DNA of 64,000 nt from Lepiota brunneoincarnata (Eukaryota > Basidiomycota > Agaricomycetes > Agaricales > Agaricaceae). The stretch's first letter is position 1. Each line of letters begins with the position of its first letter. Positions 23,741-32,862 of this stretch are shown in pieces. Made by a program: the position numbers and the translations under genes. The notes under the pieces were generated by a model. That model was not told where the DNA came from. It made no database searches and saw only the letters and a list, made by a program, of their open reading frames with translations. The DNA lies in the NCBI GenBank assembly GCA_023014365.1, contig JAEBUN010000014.1:1054001-1118000 (forward strand), given 5' to 3'.

Positions 23741-23773
23741 CAGTCTGTGCAGAGGCCTGAGGACCACCGACTA

Positions 23774-25175
23774 TTATTCTGAGCTTGGGAGAGCTGGTGC
23801 GTCTGTCTCAGGAAGCTGAGCCTGTCGGCCTTTAGCCCCAGCATCAGGGAATTTCTTCTTGTCGCAGTTGGCAGCCCTGTGATTGGGATCTGCGCAGACA
23901 AGGCAGAGGTTATTGTTGAAACATTGTTGACATTCCTTGGGGGTTAATTTACTGTCCTTACCAAGTTTACTAGTAAGGTCGGACTTGGGCGGGGCCGACT
24001 CCTGACCGGTGGATGGGTTGGGTGGATTGCCCTTGAAGTTGTTGTTGGGGGTGCTGCCTTTGTTGTTACTGTTGGCAGGCTTGGCAGCAGGTTGGGTGTT
24101 GGATGAGGTGGATGGGGATGGATTGCCTCCAGGTTTCCTAGAGGCGGTCGGGTTCAAAGCAGCTTTGGCACAGGCCTTCTTGCGTTGGCGTTCCCAATAG
24201 CAAGCATCGATCTTCATCGCTGCTGCCCACATTTCAATGAAGGTGTTGGGTTTGCCGTCAGGCCGATTGGACAGGATGTCCTGGATGCGGTCGGGGAGGC
24301 CTTTGTAGTAGCAGTGACAAAATACTTTGTCACCCCAGCGGAGTTGGCCAGCTAGGCGGAGAAAGTCGACGTTGTAGATGGTGATCTTCTCGTTGTAGCG
24401 CATTCGGAGGGAGTCAAGCTGCTCAGCAGCTTCTCCGGTCGGATCTGTGGGACCGAAATTGGTCTGAAGTTCCAGGGTGAACTGGTCCCAGTCCTCGATC
24501 CAGTCATGTATTATTCCGTGGTTGTTGGCCTCGTCGAGGCCAATTTCGAAGTGTTGCTGTGCCACACCTGTGAGGTACATCAACGCAAAGTTGACCTTGG
24601 TGGCAGGGATAGCAAACTGGGCCGGGTTAGTATGGAAGTAGAGCCGACATTGGAAGAGGAAGGGTTTGAGTTTGGCAGGGTCGGAACCAGTAAAGATGTC
24701 AGGTTCGCGAGCTTTGGTACAGGGAGTTCGAGGAGGCTGTGGGGCTTGAGAGTTCCCATGGCTGTCCATTTGATTGGCTATGCATTGGAAAACTTGGAGT
24801 ATGAGTCTATCATGGTTGTCTCGGGTGTTGCCAGGTGGGATGTTGTTGTTGTTGTCACTGTTTTCTGATGATTTGTCGTCACCCGGGGGCCCATCCCCAT
24901 TGTCAGGATAGTCATCGGGATCACCAGGGTCGCTGGGATCAGGATTGGGGTCGGGGCCTTTGTTGGGGCCATCGGGGGTCTGGAATAGTGAGGGTTGTAT
25001 TTCTTTGGAAAACCGGTCTGGAGTCGAGGGTGCGACTGGTTGTCGGTGAGAGCGAGAAGCCCTCAGGGCATCGGGTTGCAGTTCCTTGGAAGGAGATTGT
25101 CGAATGATGCATTTGCTACGGCAAGTGGCTGGAGTTACCAGAGTGCGAGTACAGGTAACTGTTCAAGAGACCATG
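23774..25175 (-). pseudogene. gag of element B, broken near its start
   Basis: The ATG at 25175 is followed at codon 4 by TGA (CGA in D), then further lesions. The frame is open from 24769 to 23774 and covers the gag domain and the CCHC zinc knuckle (near 23850-23890). The start is fixed by alignment with D. Confidence 0.87.
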
Positions 25176-25227
25176 GTTAGAAAGATTCAGAGTGTGGTGG
25201 ACAGGAGGAGTGTGAGTCTGATAATAC

Positions 25228-25879
25228 TGTTAGAGCCAGTGCGGATTGGGACTGAAGCGGAGGGTCGGAATGGTATCCTTGATATAAGGTAACCAGGGGA
25301 CAGGGCAAAGTCAGTATGTAGACTTCGGAACCGAGGCAGAGTACTTCGGGTGGGGGGTTGGACTTGTGGCCTCAGCTTATGTGCTGTGCCCTCCTACTGT
25401 CCTACTCCGTATTTCAGGAAGTCAGAGCCAAAGCAGAGCGAGGCAGAAGAGAGGAGAGGATAGGGAACAGGGAGCTGGTCCGCTGCTTGATTCAATTATC
25501 AGACTGAGGAGTACAAGCCAAGTACCTATGGTATATATACTTCTGGTCCTACAAACTATGACTTGTACTGACTATGGATGGAGCGAAGCGGAGACCCATA
25601 TGGTTACAAACGGATTACAAACGAAATGGAGACCGGTACGGGTATGGAGACTGGTAACGTATCTTGACTACAGATGGGAAATGGAGAACTAGGAAATAGA
25701 ACTTCCAAGGGTCAGGTGACCATGGCACGTGCGGAGGTGGTCGTGTGATCTGGGCGATGGGTTGCAGCCGGAGCGAATCGGGGCCGAGTTGGAGGGCAGA
25801 GGGTTGTTATGTGGAGCATACGTGGAGTCGAGAAGCCAAAGTATAATGGTTAAGCTCTGGGTTTGGCATGGATATGACA
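25228..25879 (-). repeat. 5' LTR of element B
   Basis: 652 bp, TGTTAGAGCC...GATATGACA on the plus strand, with the self-complementary primer-binding site immediately on its gag side (near 25215-25225). The 3' LTR (19266-19913, 648 bp) has the same ends. Confidence 0.9.
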
Positions 25880-25884
25880 GTTCT

Positions 25885-27008
25885 TAACCCTGCCCTGTGA
25901 AGACTTCATTGTCTTTGGAGGTGGTGTAGACCTCTTCTAGAAGGTCTGTCTCTTTGAAATCGGGGAGATCTTCTTCTAATTTGCTTACTTCTATTGTAGC
26001 AACAATCGGGATGCCCCAGTCAGCATCATCATCCATGATCTCAATCTCGTCATCCATTTCCACTATCAGGGCTTCATCCTCGAAGTCATCCATGACTGCA
26101 TTTACACTCGCTGGTTTAGGTTTGGGTGCTTCCTTTTTTGAAGCTTCAGGTGCTGACTTTTCTGCTCCCCCTTCTTTCTTTGGTTTGCGACACTTGTAGG
26201 CATAATGGCCTGGGATTCCACAGTTGTGGCACTTCCCCTTTTTGAAGTTCCTCTTTCCTGAACTCTTCTGGCTGCCTCCCTCAACGTTCATGGCTTCATC
26301 ACCATCATTTTTGGTAGGACCCTTTGGTTTGTTGCTTCGACATCGGTCCCACTCATCACAGATCAGGATGATCAAGATTTCAGGGTCTATTGTGAAGGAA
26401 GGGGCAGCATGGACACAAGCAAAGGATAGTTGTGCTGAGGCATATGATACCAACCAGCAAGGTAGGGAACCTATGACCATGCTTCTGTAGTCATCATCAC
26501 TGATGGTGACTCTGACTGTTGACAGCTCAACATATTTTGCATGTAAATCATGTAGGAAGGCTCAGACATCTCCACATTCAGGGCACTGTGCTGCCATGAA
26601 CTCATGTTGCAGTTGTGCCTGTGAGAAGGCACCCTTGTAGGTGTATTCCTGTTTCACCTGGTCCCACATGTTTTTGACAGTGATCATGTGGGTGACAATC
26701 ATAAGGGTGGAGTTGGGCAACCGCTGGATGAGTAGGGCATGCACAATGCATTCATCATGGTCCTGCTTCTCAACCATTTCAGCTGTGACAGGAGATGGGG
26801 TTGTGGTGGGTGTCTGTCCCTGTGTGGTCATGGTAGCAGCTGTCATGTGTGGCAGCTAGGGGCGTGTCTCAGTACCATCAAAATGGCCCCAGAGCCCCTT
26901 GCCCTGGATGGCTGCTTCAAACCTGAGCATGAAGATAGCCCAGTTTGATCCTGCTGGGTCAAGTTTCGGAATGTAGGAAGGGAGGATGTCTGATGTTGCA
27001 GAGCTCAT
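25885..27008 (-). pseudogene. gag of the copia element, broken
   Basis: The ATG at 27008 lies 32 nt inside the 5' LTR end. The best pieces are 26562-26846 (gag/UBN2-like helical region) and 25884-26480, which holds a CX2CX4HX4C zinc knuckle (near 26190-26240) and an acidic tail. Stops separate the pieces, and the frame is cut by insertion of element B. Confidence 0.82.
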
Positions 27009-27039
27009 TGTGTAGAAGCAATGGTTGGGGCCCATAACC

Positions 27040-27847
27040 TGTAAGAATATAAGTCTCAGTCACTCATTGTTAGGGTGACCTGGGAGGCCTTGACAGCTCA
27101 GGGGGAGCCGAAACAACTGCAGGGAAATCCTAAGTGATATTAAACTATGAGTTATGTACAGGACACATACCTGCAGGGAAATCCTAAGAGAATAGGATGA
27201 GGAAACCCCTGCAAGCGAAAACTATGTATATACCTAACTTATATAATCAATATAAATCAAACCAGGCTTAGCTGTGGTGTCTCTAGGTTGCACAAGGCCT
27301 GGTGTGGTTGAAACAAATGTGGGATGTGAATATGATAGTCTGGAGTCTGTAGGAATGAGAGGGAATGAGGGAGGGTTTTATCTGGACAGTGAGGGAGTGT
27401 ATGGAGTATTCTGGCTGTGTTTGCAGTATGAGCGTTTGAAGGGAGGGATATATAATGCATTGGAGGGCACAGGGGTGTCGATAGGATTAATGGAGGTGTT
27501 GCTGAGGTGTCTGGAGTGTCCCCTTACACTTGTTGTATGCACAAGTACTATGTATTGAGCTACCTGTAAGAATATAAGTCTAGTGGACATAAGTTAGGCA
27601 TGAGTATAGTGAGTGTAGACATGAATGCTCACCTCAGTCACTCATTGTATGCATGAGTACTGAGGAAAGCCTAGCTACATGTCCATAAACCAGGTAGCCA
27701 AAGTTTTACTGAATAGCAATATAAATAAGGCAGTAAACAAATCATGAGATCGCGATTTGCATGAATAGAGTCCATATGCAAATAAAGTACTAACAAAAAT
27801 GCAGCCAATGTTGCATCAACTGTCTGCTGGCTTGTAAGAATCCAACA
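27040..27847 (-). repeat. 5' LTR of the copia element, rearranged
   Basis: It shares both ends with the 3' LTR but is enlarged by a 461-bp foreign solo LTR and by a second copy of the terminal GTAAGAATATAAGTCT block near 27567. Without the foreign insertion it would be about 340 bp. Confidence 0.8.
27068..27528 (-). mobile_element. solo LTR (461 bp) inside the copia 5' LTR
   Basis: Same family as 46066-46472, in opposite orientation (plus strand here TGTTAGGGTG...CCCCTTACA). Flanks are CTCAT (27063-27067) and CTTGT (27529-27533); the uninterrupted LTR at 15496 reads CTCGT there, so both copies have lost the CpG. It contains a second copy of a CTGCAGGGAAATCCTAAG block that the other copy lacks. 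Confidence 0.85.
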
Positions 27848-27956
27848 CCTAGGGCTGTAACAGCTTGGGAGATCTTCTGAAACTTGGCCAGCAGGTGTGA
27901 ATGGCTTTTAGGGTCAAGAGAGCAGACGCAATTAAATGCTACCCACTGCAGGTGTG

Positions 27957-28617
27957 TGTCATATCCATGCCAACTCAGAGTCTAATCATTTAAACTTCAG
28001 CTTCTCGACTCCACGTGTGTTCCACACAACAACCCTCTGCCCTCCGACTCGGCCCCAACCTGCTCCGACCACAACCCACTGCCCCAATCACGCAACCACC
28101 TCCACATGTGCCATGGTCACCTGACCCTTGGTGTCTCATACCCCCATCTCCATTTCCCGTCTGTAGTCAAGATACATTATTAGTCTCCATACCTGTACCC
28201 GTTTCCATTCCATTTGTAATCCATTTGTAATCCATTTGTAACTAGATTGGTCTCCGCTTCGCTCTGCACGTAGTCAGTATGAGTCATAGTTCGTAAGGCC
28301 AGTAGTATATATACCGTAGGTACTTGGCTTGTACTCCTCAGTCTGATAATCGAATCAAGCAGCAGACCAGCTCCCTGTTCCCTATCCTCTCCTCTCTTCT
28401 GCCTCACTCTGCTTCGGCTCTGACTTCCTGAAATACGGACTAGGACAGTAGGAGGGCACAGCACATAAGCTGAGGCCGCAAGTCCAAACCCCTGCCCAAA
28501 GTACTCTGCATCGGTCCCGAAGTCTACATACTGACTTCGCCCTGTCCCCCAGTTACCTTATATCAAGGATACCATTCCGACCCTCCGCTTCGGTCCCAAT
28601 CCACACCGGCTCTAACA
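27957..28617 (+). repeat. 5' LTR of element C
   Basis: 661 bp with the family ends. The self-priming site ATTATCAGACT follows two bases after the LTR. Confidence 0.92.
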
Positions 28618-28670
28618 GTATTATCAGACTCACACTCCTCCTGTCCACCACACTCTGAATCTTTCTAACC

Positions 28671-30070
28671 ATGGTCTCTCGAACAGTTACCCGTACTCGC
28701 ACTCTGGTAACTCCAGCCGCTTGCCATAGCAAATGCATCATTCGACAATCTCCTTCCGAGGAACTGCAACCCAACGCCCCGAGGGCTTCTCACTCTCGCC
28801 GACAACCGGTCGTGCCCTCGACTCCAGACCGGTTTTCCGAAGAAATACAACCCTCACTATTCCAGACCCCCGATGGCCCCAATAAAGGCCCCGACCCCAA
28901 TCCTGATCCCAGCGACCCTGGTGATCCTGATGACTATCCTGACAATGGGGATGGGCCCCCAGGTGACAACAAACCATCAGAAAATGGCGACAACAACAAC
29001 AACATCCCACCTAGCAACACCCGAGACGACCATGATAGACTCATACTCCAAGTTTTCCAATGCATAGCCAATCAAATGGACGGCCATGGGAACTCTCAAG
29101 CCCCACAGCCTCCTCAAACTCCCCATACCAAAGCTTGCAAACCTGACATCTTTACTGGTTCCGACCCTGCCAAACTCAAACCCTTCCTCTTCCAATGTCG
29201 GCTCTACTTCCATACTAACCCGGCCCAGTTTGCTATCCCTGCCACCAAGGTCAACTTTGCATTGATGTACCTCACAGGCATGGCACAGCAACACTTCAAA
29301 ATCGGCCTCAACGAGGCCAACAACCATGGAATAATACATGACTGGATCGAGGACTGGGACCAGTTCACCCTGGAACTGCAGACCAATTTTGGTCCCGCGG
29401 ATCTGACTGGAGAAGCTGCTGAGCAGCTTGACTCCCTCCAAATGCGCTACAACGAGAAGATCGCCATCTACAATGTCGACTTTCTCTGCCTAGCTGGCCA
29501 ACTCTGTTGGGGTGACGAAGTATTTTGTCACTGCTACTACAAAGGCCTCCCCGACCGCATCCAGGACATCCTGTCCAATCGGCCCGATGGCAAACCCGAC
29601 ACCTTCATCAAAATGCAGGCAGCAGCGATGAAGATTGACGCCTGCTATTGGGAATGCCAGTGCAAGAAGGCCCACACCAAATCCGCTTCAGACCCGACTG
29701 CCTCTAGGAAGCCTGGAGGCAACCCATCCCCTTCCACCTCGACCAACCCGCAACCTGCTGCCAAGCCTGCCAATAATAACAGAGGCAGCACCCCCAACAA
29801 CAACTTCAAGGGCAATCTGCCCAATCTGCCTGCCGGTCAGAAATCGGCCCCACCCAAATCTGACCTTACTAGTAAACTTGGTAAGGATGGTAAATTAACC
29901 CCCAAGGAATGCCAATGACGTTTCGACAATAACCTCTGCCTTATCTACACAGATCCCAATCACAGGGCTGCCAACTGCGACAAGAAGAAATTCCCTGATG
30001 CCAAGGCTAAAGGCCGACAGGCTCAGCTTCCCGAGACAGACATGCCAGCTCTCCCAAGCTCGGAAAAATA
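28671..30070 (+). pseudogene. gag of element C, nearly open
   Basis: Open from the ATG at 28671 to a TGA at 29916-29918 (CGA in D). The remaining 50 codons, including the CCHC knuckle, continue in frame to the normal stop near 30068. In the knuckle the second Cys is Tyr (C-to-Y change near 29945). Only one nonsense change separates it from the D-type gag. Confidence 0.87.
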
Positions 30071-30741
30071 GTCGGTGGTCCTCAGGCCTCTGCACAGACT
30101 GAGGATTGCATTGAACTCTGCTGTGCTCCAGAGAGTTTCCGTCTCAATGCATCCACTCTTTCTGACCTGAACTCTTTTCATATTACATTAACTTCTCCTT
30201 TAGTTACTTTTTTATCTCCTGTTTCTGCTTCCGTACTCCCCGCTTCAGACCTGCTTTCTGCAACAGACAATGTAGTTAGTTCTGATTTCTCTTCTCTTTC
30301 TCCTTTCAAAGCTCTTGTTGACTCCTGCCTTTATCCACGCTGCCAAGCTCCCTGGCTCCCAACAATTCCGAATCAACCTCTCTGCCGCTTCCACATTGGC
30401 CGCATCCTCTTCTGTCTCCGATGACCCAGCTGACCTCTCGTCCATCCCTGAGGAATACCATGAGTTTGCCAATGTTTTCAGTAAATCGCGTGCTGACACA
30501 CTCGCTCCACACCGCCCTTACAACCTCCAGATTAACCTAGAGGATGGCAGTCAGCCTCCACTTGGTACCATTTACTCCCTTTCACAATCAGAGCTTGGAG
30601 CTCTACATGATTTCATTGACGAACATTTATCTATTGGCTTCATTCGCCCCTCCACTTCTCCTCATGGAGCCCCAGTCCTCTTCGTAAAGAAAAAGGACGG
30701 CTCCCTCCATTTATGTGTTGATTTTAGAGGTCTCAACCGTA

Positions 30742-31402
30742 TGTCATATCCACACCAAACCTAGAGCTTAACCATTAGGCTTCGGCTTCTCGACTCCACG
30801 TGTGCTCCACACGACAACCCTATGCCCTCCGACTCGGCCCCGACTGGCTCCGACCGCAACCCTTCGCCCCGATCACGCGACCTACCTCTACACGTGCCAC
30901 GATCACCTGACCCTCGGTGCTCCCATTGTCCAGTTCTCCATTCTCCGTCCGTAATCAGAATACGTTACCAGTCTCCATACCCGTACCGGTCTCCATTCCA
31001 TTCGAAATTATTCGTAATCCGCTTGTAACCATATGGGTCTCCGCTTCGCTCCGCACGTAGTCAGTACGAGTCATAATTCGTTGAGCTAGTAGTATATATA
31101 CCGTAGGCACTTGGCTTGTACTCCTCAGTCTGATAATCGAATCGAGCAGCGGACCAGTCCCCTGTTCCCTATCCTCCTCTCTCTCTGCCTCGCTCCGCTT
31201 CGGCCCCGACTTCCTGAAATACGGACTCGGGCAGTAGGAGGGCACAGCACATAAGCTGAGGCCGCAAGTCCACTCTCCGCCCGAAGTACTCCGCCTCGGT
31301 CCCGCCGTCTACGTACTGACGTCGTCCCGTCCCCCGGTTACCTTATACCAAGGATACCACCCCGACCCTCCGCTTCGGTTCCGACCCGCACCGGCTCTAA
31401 CA
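30742..31402 (+). repeat. 5' LTR of element D
   Basis: 661 bp, TGTCATATCC...CTCTAACA. Differences from the 3' LTR seen by eye are one T/C near 31081 and two G/A or C/T changes in the CGGACTCG-CAGTAGG-GCA region near 31228-31245. Confidence 0.95.
31093..31137 (+). promoter_or_regulatory. LTR promoter: TATA box and predicted transcript start/self-primer
   Basis: TATATATA (31093-31100) is followed 34 bp later (from its first base) by AGTCTGATAAT (31127-31137), the usual distance to a transcription start. This 11-mer is the exact reverse complement of the primer-binding site just after the LTR. The start site is inferred from spacing and from this complementarity. Confidence 0.65.
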
Positions 31403-31404
31403 GT

Positions 31405-31415
31405 ATTATCAGACT
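31405..31415 (+). promoter_or_regulatory. self-priming primer-binding site
   Basis: ATTATCAGACT lies two bases after the 5' LTR, where a tRNA-complementary site is usual. It does not begin with the TGG expected for a tRNA primer and instead pairs perfectly over 11 nt with 31127-31137. The same site follows the 5' LTRs of A, B and C. Confidence 0.7.
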
Positions 31416-31455
31416 CAAACTCCTCCTGTCCATTACACTCTAATCCTTTCTAACC

Positions 31456-32862
31456 ATGGTCTCTCGAACAGTCACCCGTCCCCGCGCTCGGGTAACTCCA
31501 GCCGCTCGCCGTAGCAAACGCATCATTCGACAATCTCCTTCCGAGGAATTACAACCCGACCCCCCGAGGGTTTCTCCCCCTCGCCAACAATCCATCGTGC
31601 CCTCAACTCCAGACCGGTTCAGTGAAGATATTCAACCTTCACTATTCCAGACTCCCGACGGCCCCGACGGTGGCCCCGACCCAAATCCCGATCCCAGCGA
31701 CCCTGGTGATCCCGACGACTACCCTGACAATGGGGACGGACCCCCGGACGACGACGAACCGTCAGACAACAACGACAACAATAACAACATTCCGCCTGGC
31801 AACACCCAAAATGACCATGACCAACTCCTGCTCCGAGTTTTCCAACGAATAGCCGATCAAATGGACGGCCGTGGGAACTCTCAACCCCCACAGCCTCCCC
31901 GAACCCCCCGTACCAAGGCTCGCGAACCTGACATCTTTACAGGTTCCGACCCCACCAAACTCAAACCTTTCCTCTTCCAATGTCGACTCTACTTCCGTAC
32001 TAACCCGGCCCAGTTCGCTATCCCCGCCACCAAGGTCAACTTCGCGTTGACGTACCTTACCGGCGTGGCCCAGCAACACTTCGAAATCGGCCTCGACGAG
32101 GCCGACAACCATGGAATAATGCACGATTGGATCGAGGACTGGGATCAGTTCACCCTGGAACTGCAGACCAATTTCGGTCCCGCGGATCCGACTGGAGAAG
32201 CTGCTGAGCAGCTTGACTCCCTCCGAATGCGCTATGACGAAAAGATCGCCGTCTACAACGTCGACTTTCTCCGTCTGGCCGGCCAACTCCGCTGGGGTGA
32301 TGAGGTATTCTGTCACCGCTACTACAAAGGCCTCCCCGACCGCATCCAGGACATTCTGTCCAATCGGCCCGACGGCAAGCCCGACACCTTCATCGAAATG
32401 CGAGCAGCAGCGATGAAGATCGATGCTCGCTACTGGGAACGCCAACGCGAGAAGGCCCGCGCCAAAGCCGCTTCGGACCCGACCGCCTCTAGGAAACCTG
32501 GAGGCAACCCATCCCCTTCCACCGCGACAAACCATCAACCTGCCGCCAAGCCTGCCAACAGTAACAACAAAGGCAGCACCCCCAGTAATAACATCTTCAA
32601 GGGCAATCCGCCCAACCCGTCCGCCGGTCAGAAATCGGCCCCGCCAAAGTCCGACCTTACTAGTAAACTTGGTAAGGACGGTAAATTAACCCCCGAGGAA
32701 TGTCAACGACGTTTCGACAATAACCTCTGCCTTGTCTGCGCAGATCCCAATCACAGGGCTGCCAACTGCGACAAGAAGAAATTCCCTGACGCCAAGGCTA
32801 AAGGCCGACAGGCTCAGATTTCCGAGACAGACACGCCGGCTCTCCCGAGCTCGGAAAAATAG
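31456..32862 (+). CDS. gag: Gag polyprotein of element D
   Basis: 468 residues from the ATG at 31456 to the TAG at 32860. It forms the virus-like particle in which the element is reverse transcribed. The N-terminal 130 residues are basic and then Pro/Asp-rich. A retrotransposon gag/capsid domain follows at about residues 150-330 (conserved Trp/Phe pattern, around the ELQTNFGP and FCHRYYKGLP motifs). A Ser/Asn-rich linker leads to one CCHC zinc knuckle (CX2CX4HX4C) at about residues 425-438. The start is favoured because the same ATG context is kept in A, B and C. No internal stop is present. The last 61 nt overlap the pol frame. Confidence 0.93.
   Translation: MVSRTVTRPRARVTPAARRSKRIIRQSPSEELQPDPPRVSPPRQQSIVPSTPDRFSEDIQPSLFQTPDGPDGGPDPNPDPSDPGDPDDYPDNGDGPPDDDEPSDNNDNNNNIPPGNTQNDHDQLLLRVFQRIADQMDGRGNSQPPQPPRTPRTKAREPDIFTGSDPTKLKPFLFQCRLYFRTNPAQFAIPATKVNFALTYLTGVAQQHFEIGLDEADNHGIMHDWIEDWDQFTLELQTNFGPADPTGEAAEQLDSLRMRYDEKIAVYNVDFLRLAGQLRWGDEVFCHRYYKGLPDRIQDILSNRPDGKPDTFIEMRAAAMKIDARYWERQREKARAKAASDPTASRKPGGNPSPSTATNHQPAAKPANSNNKGSTPSNNIFKGNPPNPSAGQKSAPPKSDLTSKLGKDGKLTPEECQRRFDNNLCLVCADPNHRAANCDKKKFPDAKAKGRQAQISETDTPALPSSEK
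32802..32862 (+). promoter_or_regulatory. gag-pol overlap with candidate -1 frameshift site
   Basis: The pol frame, -1 relative to gag, is open from 32802 (just after a TAA) through the gag stop. The junction reads GAA-AAA-TAG. Slipping back one base at the A run gives GGA-AAA-ATA and leads directly into pol. The A5-TAG site is kept in A and C. It is not a textbook X-XXY-YYZ heptamer, so stop-codon bypass by another route is possible. Confidence 0.5.

Larger units (their letters stand above)
19266..25879 (-). mobile_element. chromovirus B (Ty3/gypsy), degenerate, short form
   Basis: Minus-strand element with LTRs at 25228-25879 (5') and 19266-19913 (3') and a perfect TSD, GTTCT (19261-19265 and 25880-25884). 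It sits inside the copia element between gag and protease. It has gag and pol but lacks the antisense Zn2Cys6 module: the pol stop lies only about 45 bp from the polypurine tract (19917-19926) instead of about 1.3 kb. It carries several stops and one-base shifts. Confidence 0.94.
15496..27847 (-). mobile_element. Ty1/copia LTR retrotransposon, degenerate and interrupted
   Basis: On the minus strand: 5' LTR (27040-27847), gag, protease, integrase, RT, RNase H, polypurine tract, 3' LTR (15496-15725). The LTR starts TGTTAGATTC and ends ATTCTTACA. Flanks CCTAC (15491-15495) and CCTAG (27848-27852) are a 4/5 TSD. Chromovirus B is inserted between gag and protease, and two other solo LTRs sit in the integrase region and in the 5' LTR. 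The domain order (integrase before RT) defines the copia superfamily. Many stops and frame changes show an old copy. Confidence 0.9.

Noticed and set aside
31762..32538. 258-codon minus-strand frame opposite gag of element D
   Set aside because: It mirrors the gag codons, has no splice or promoter context, and is broken in the other copies; unlike the gene at 36735-37820 it shows no conserved motif.
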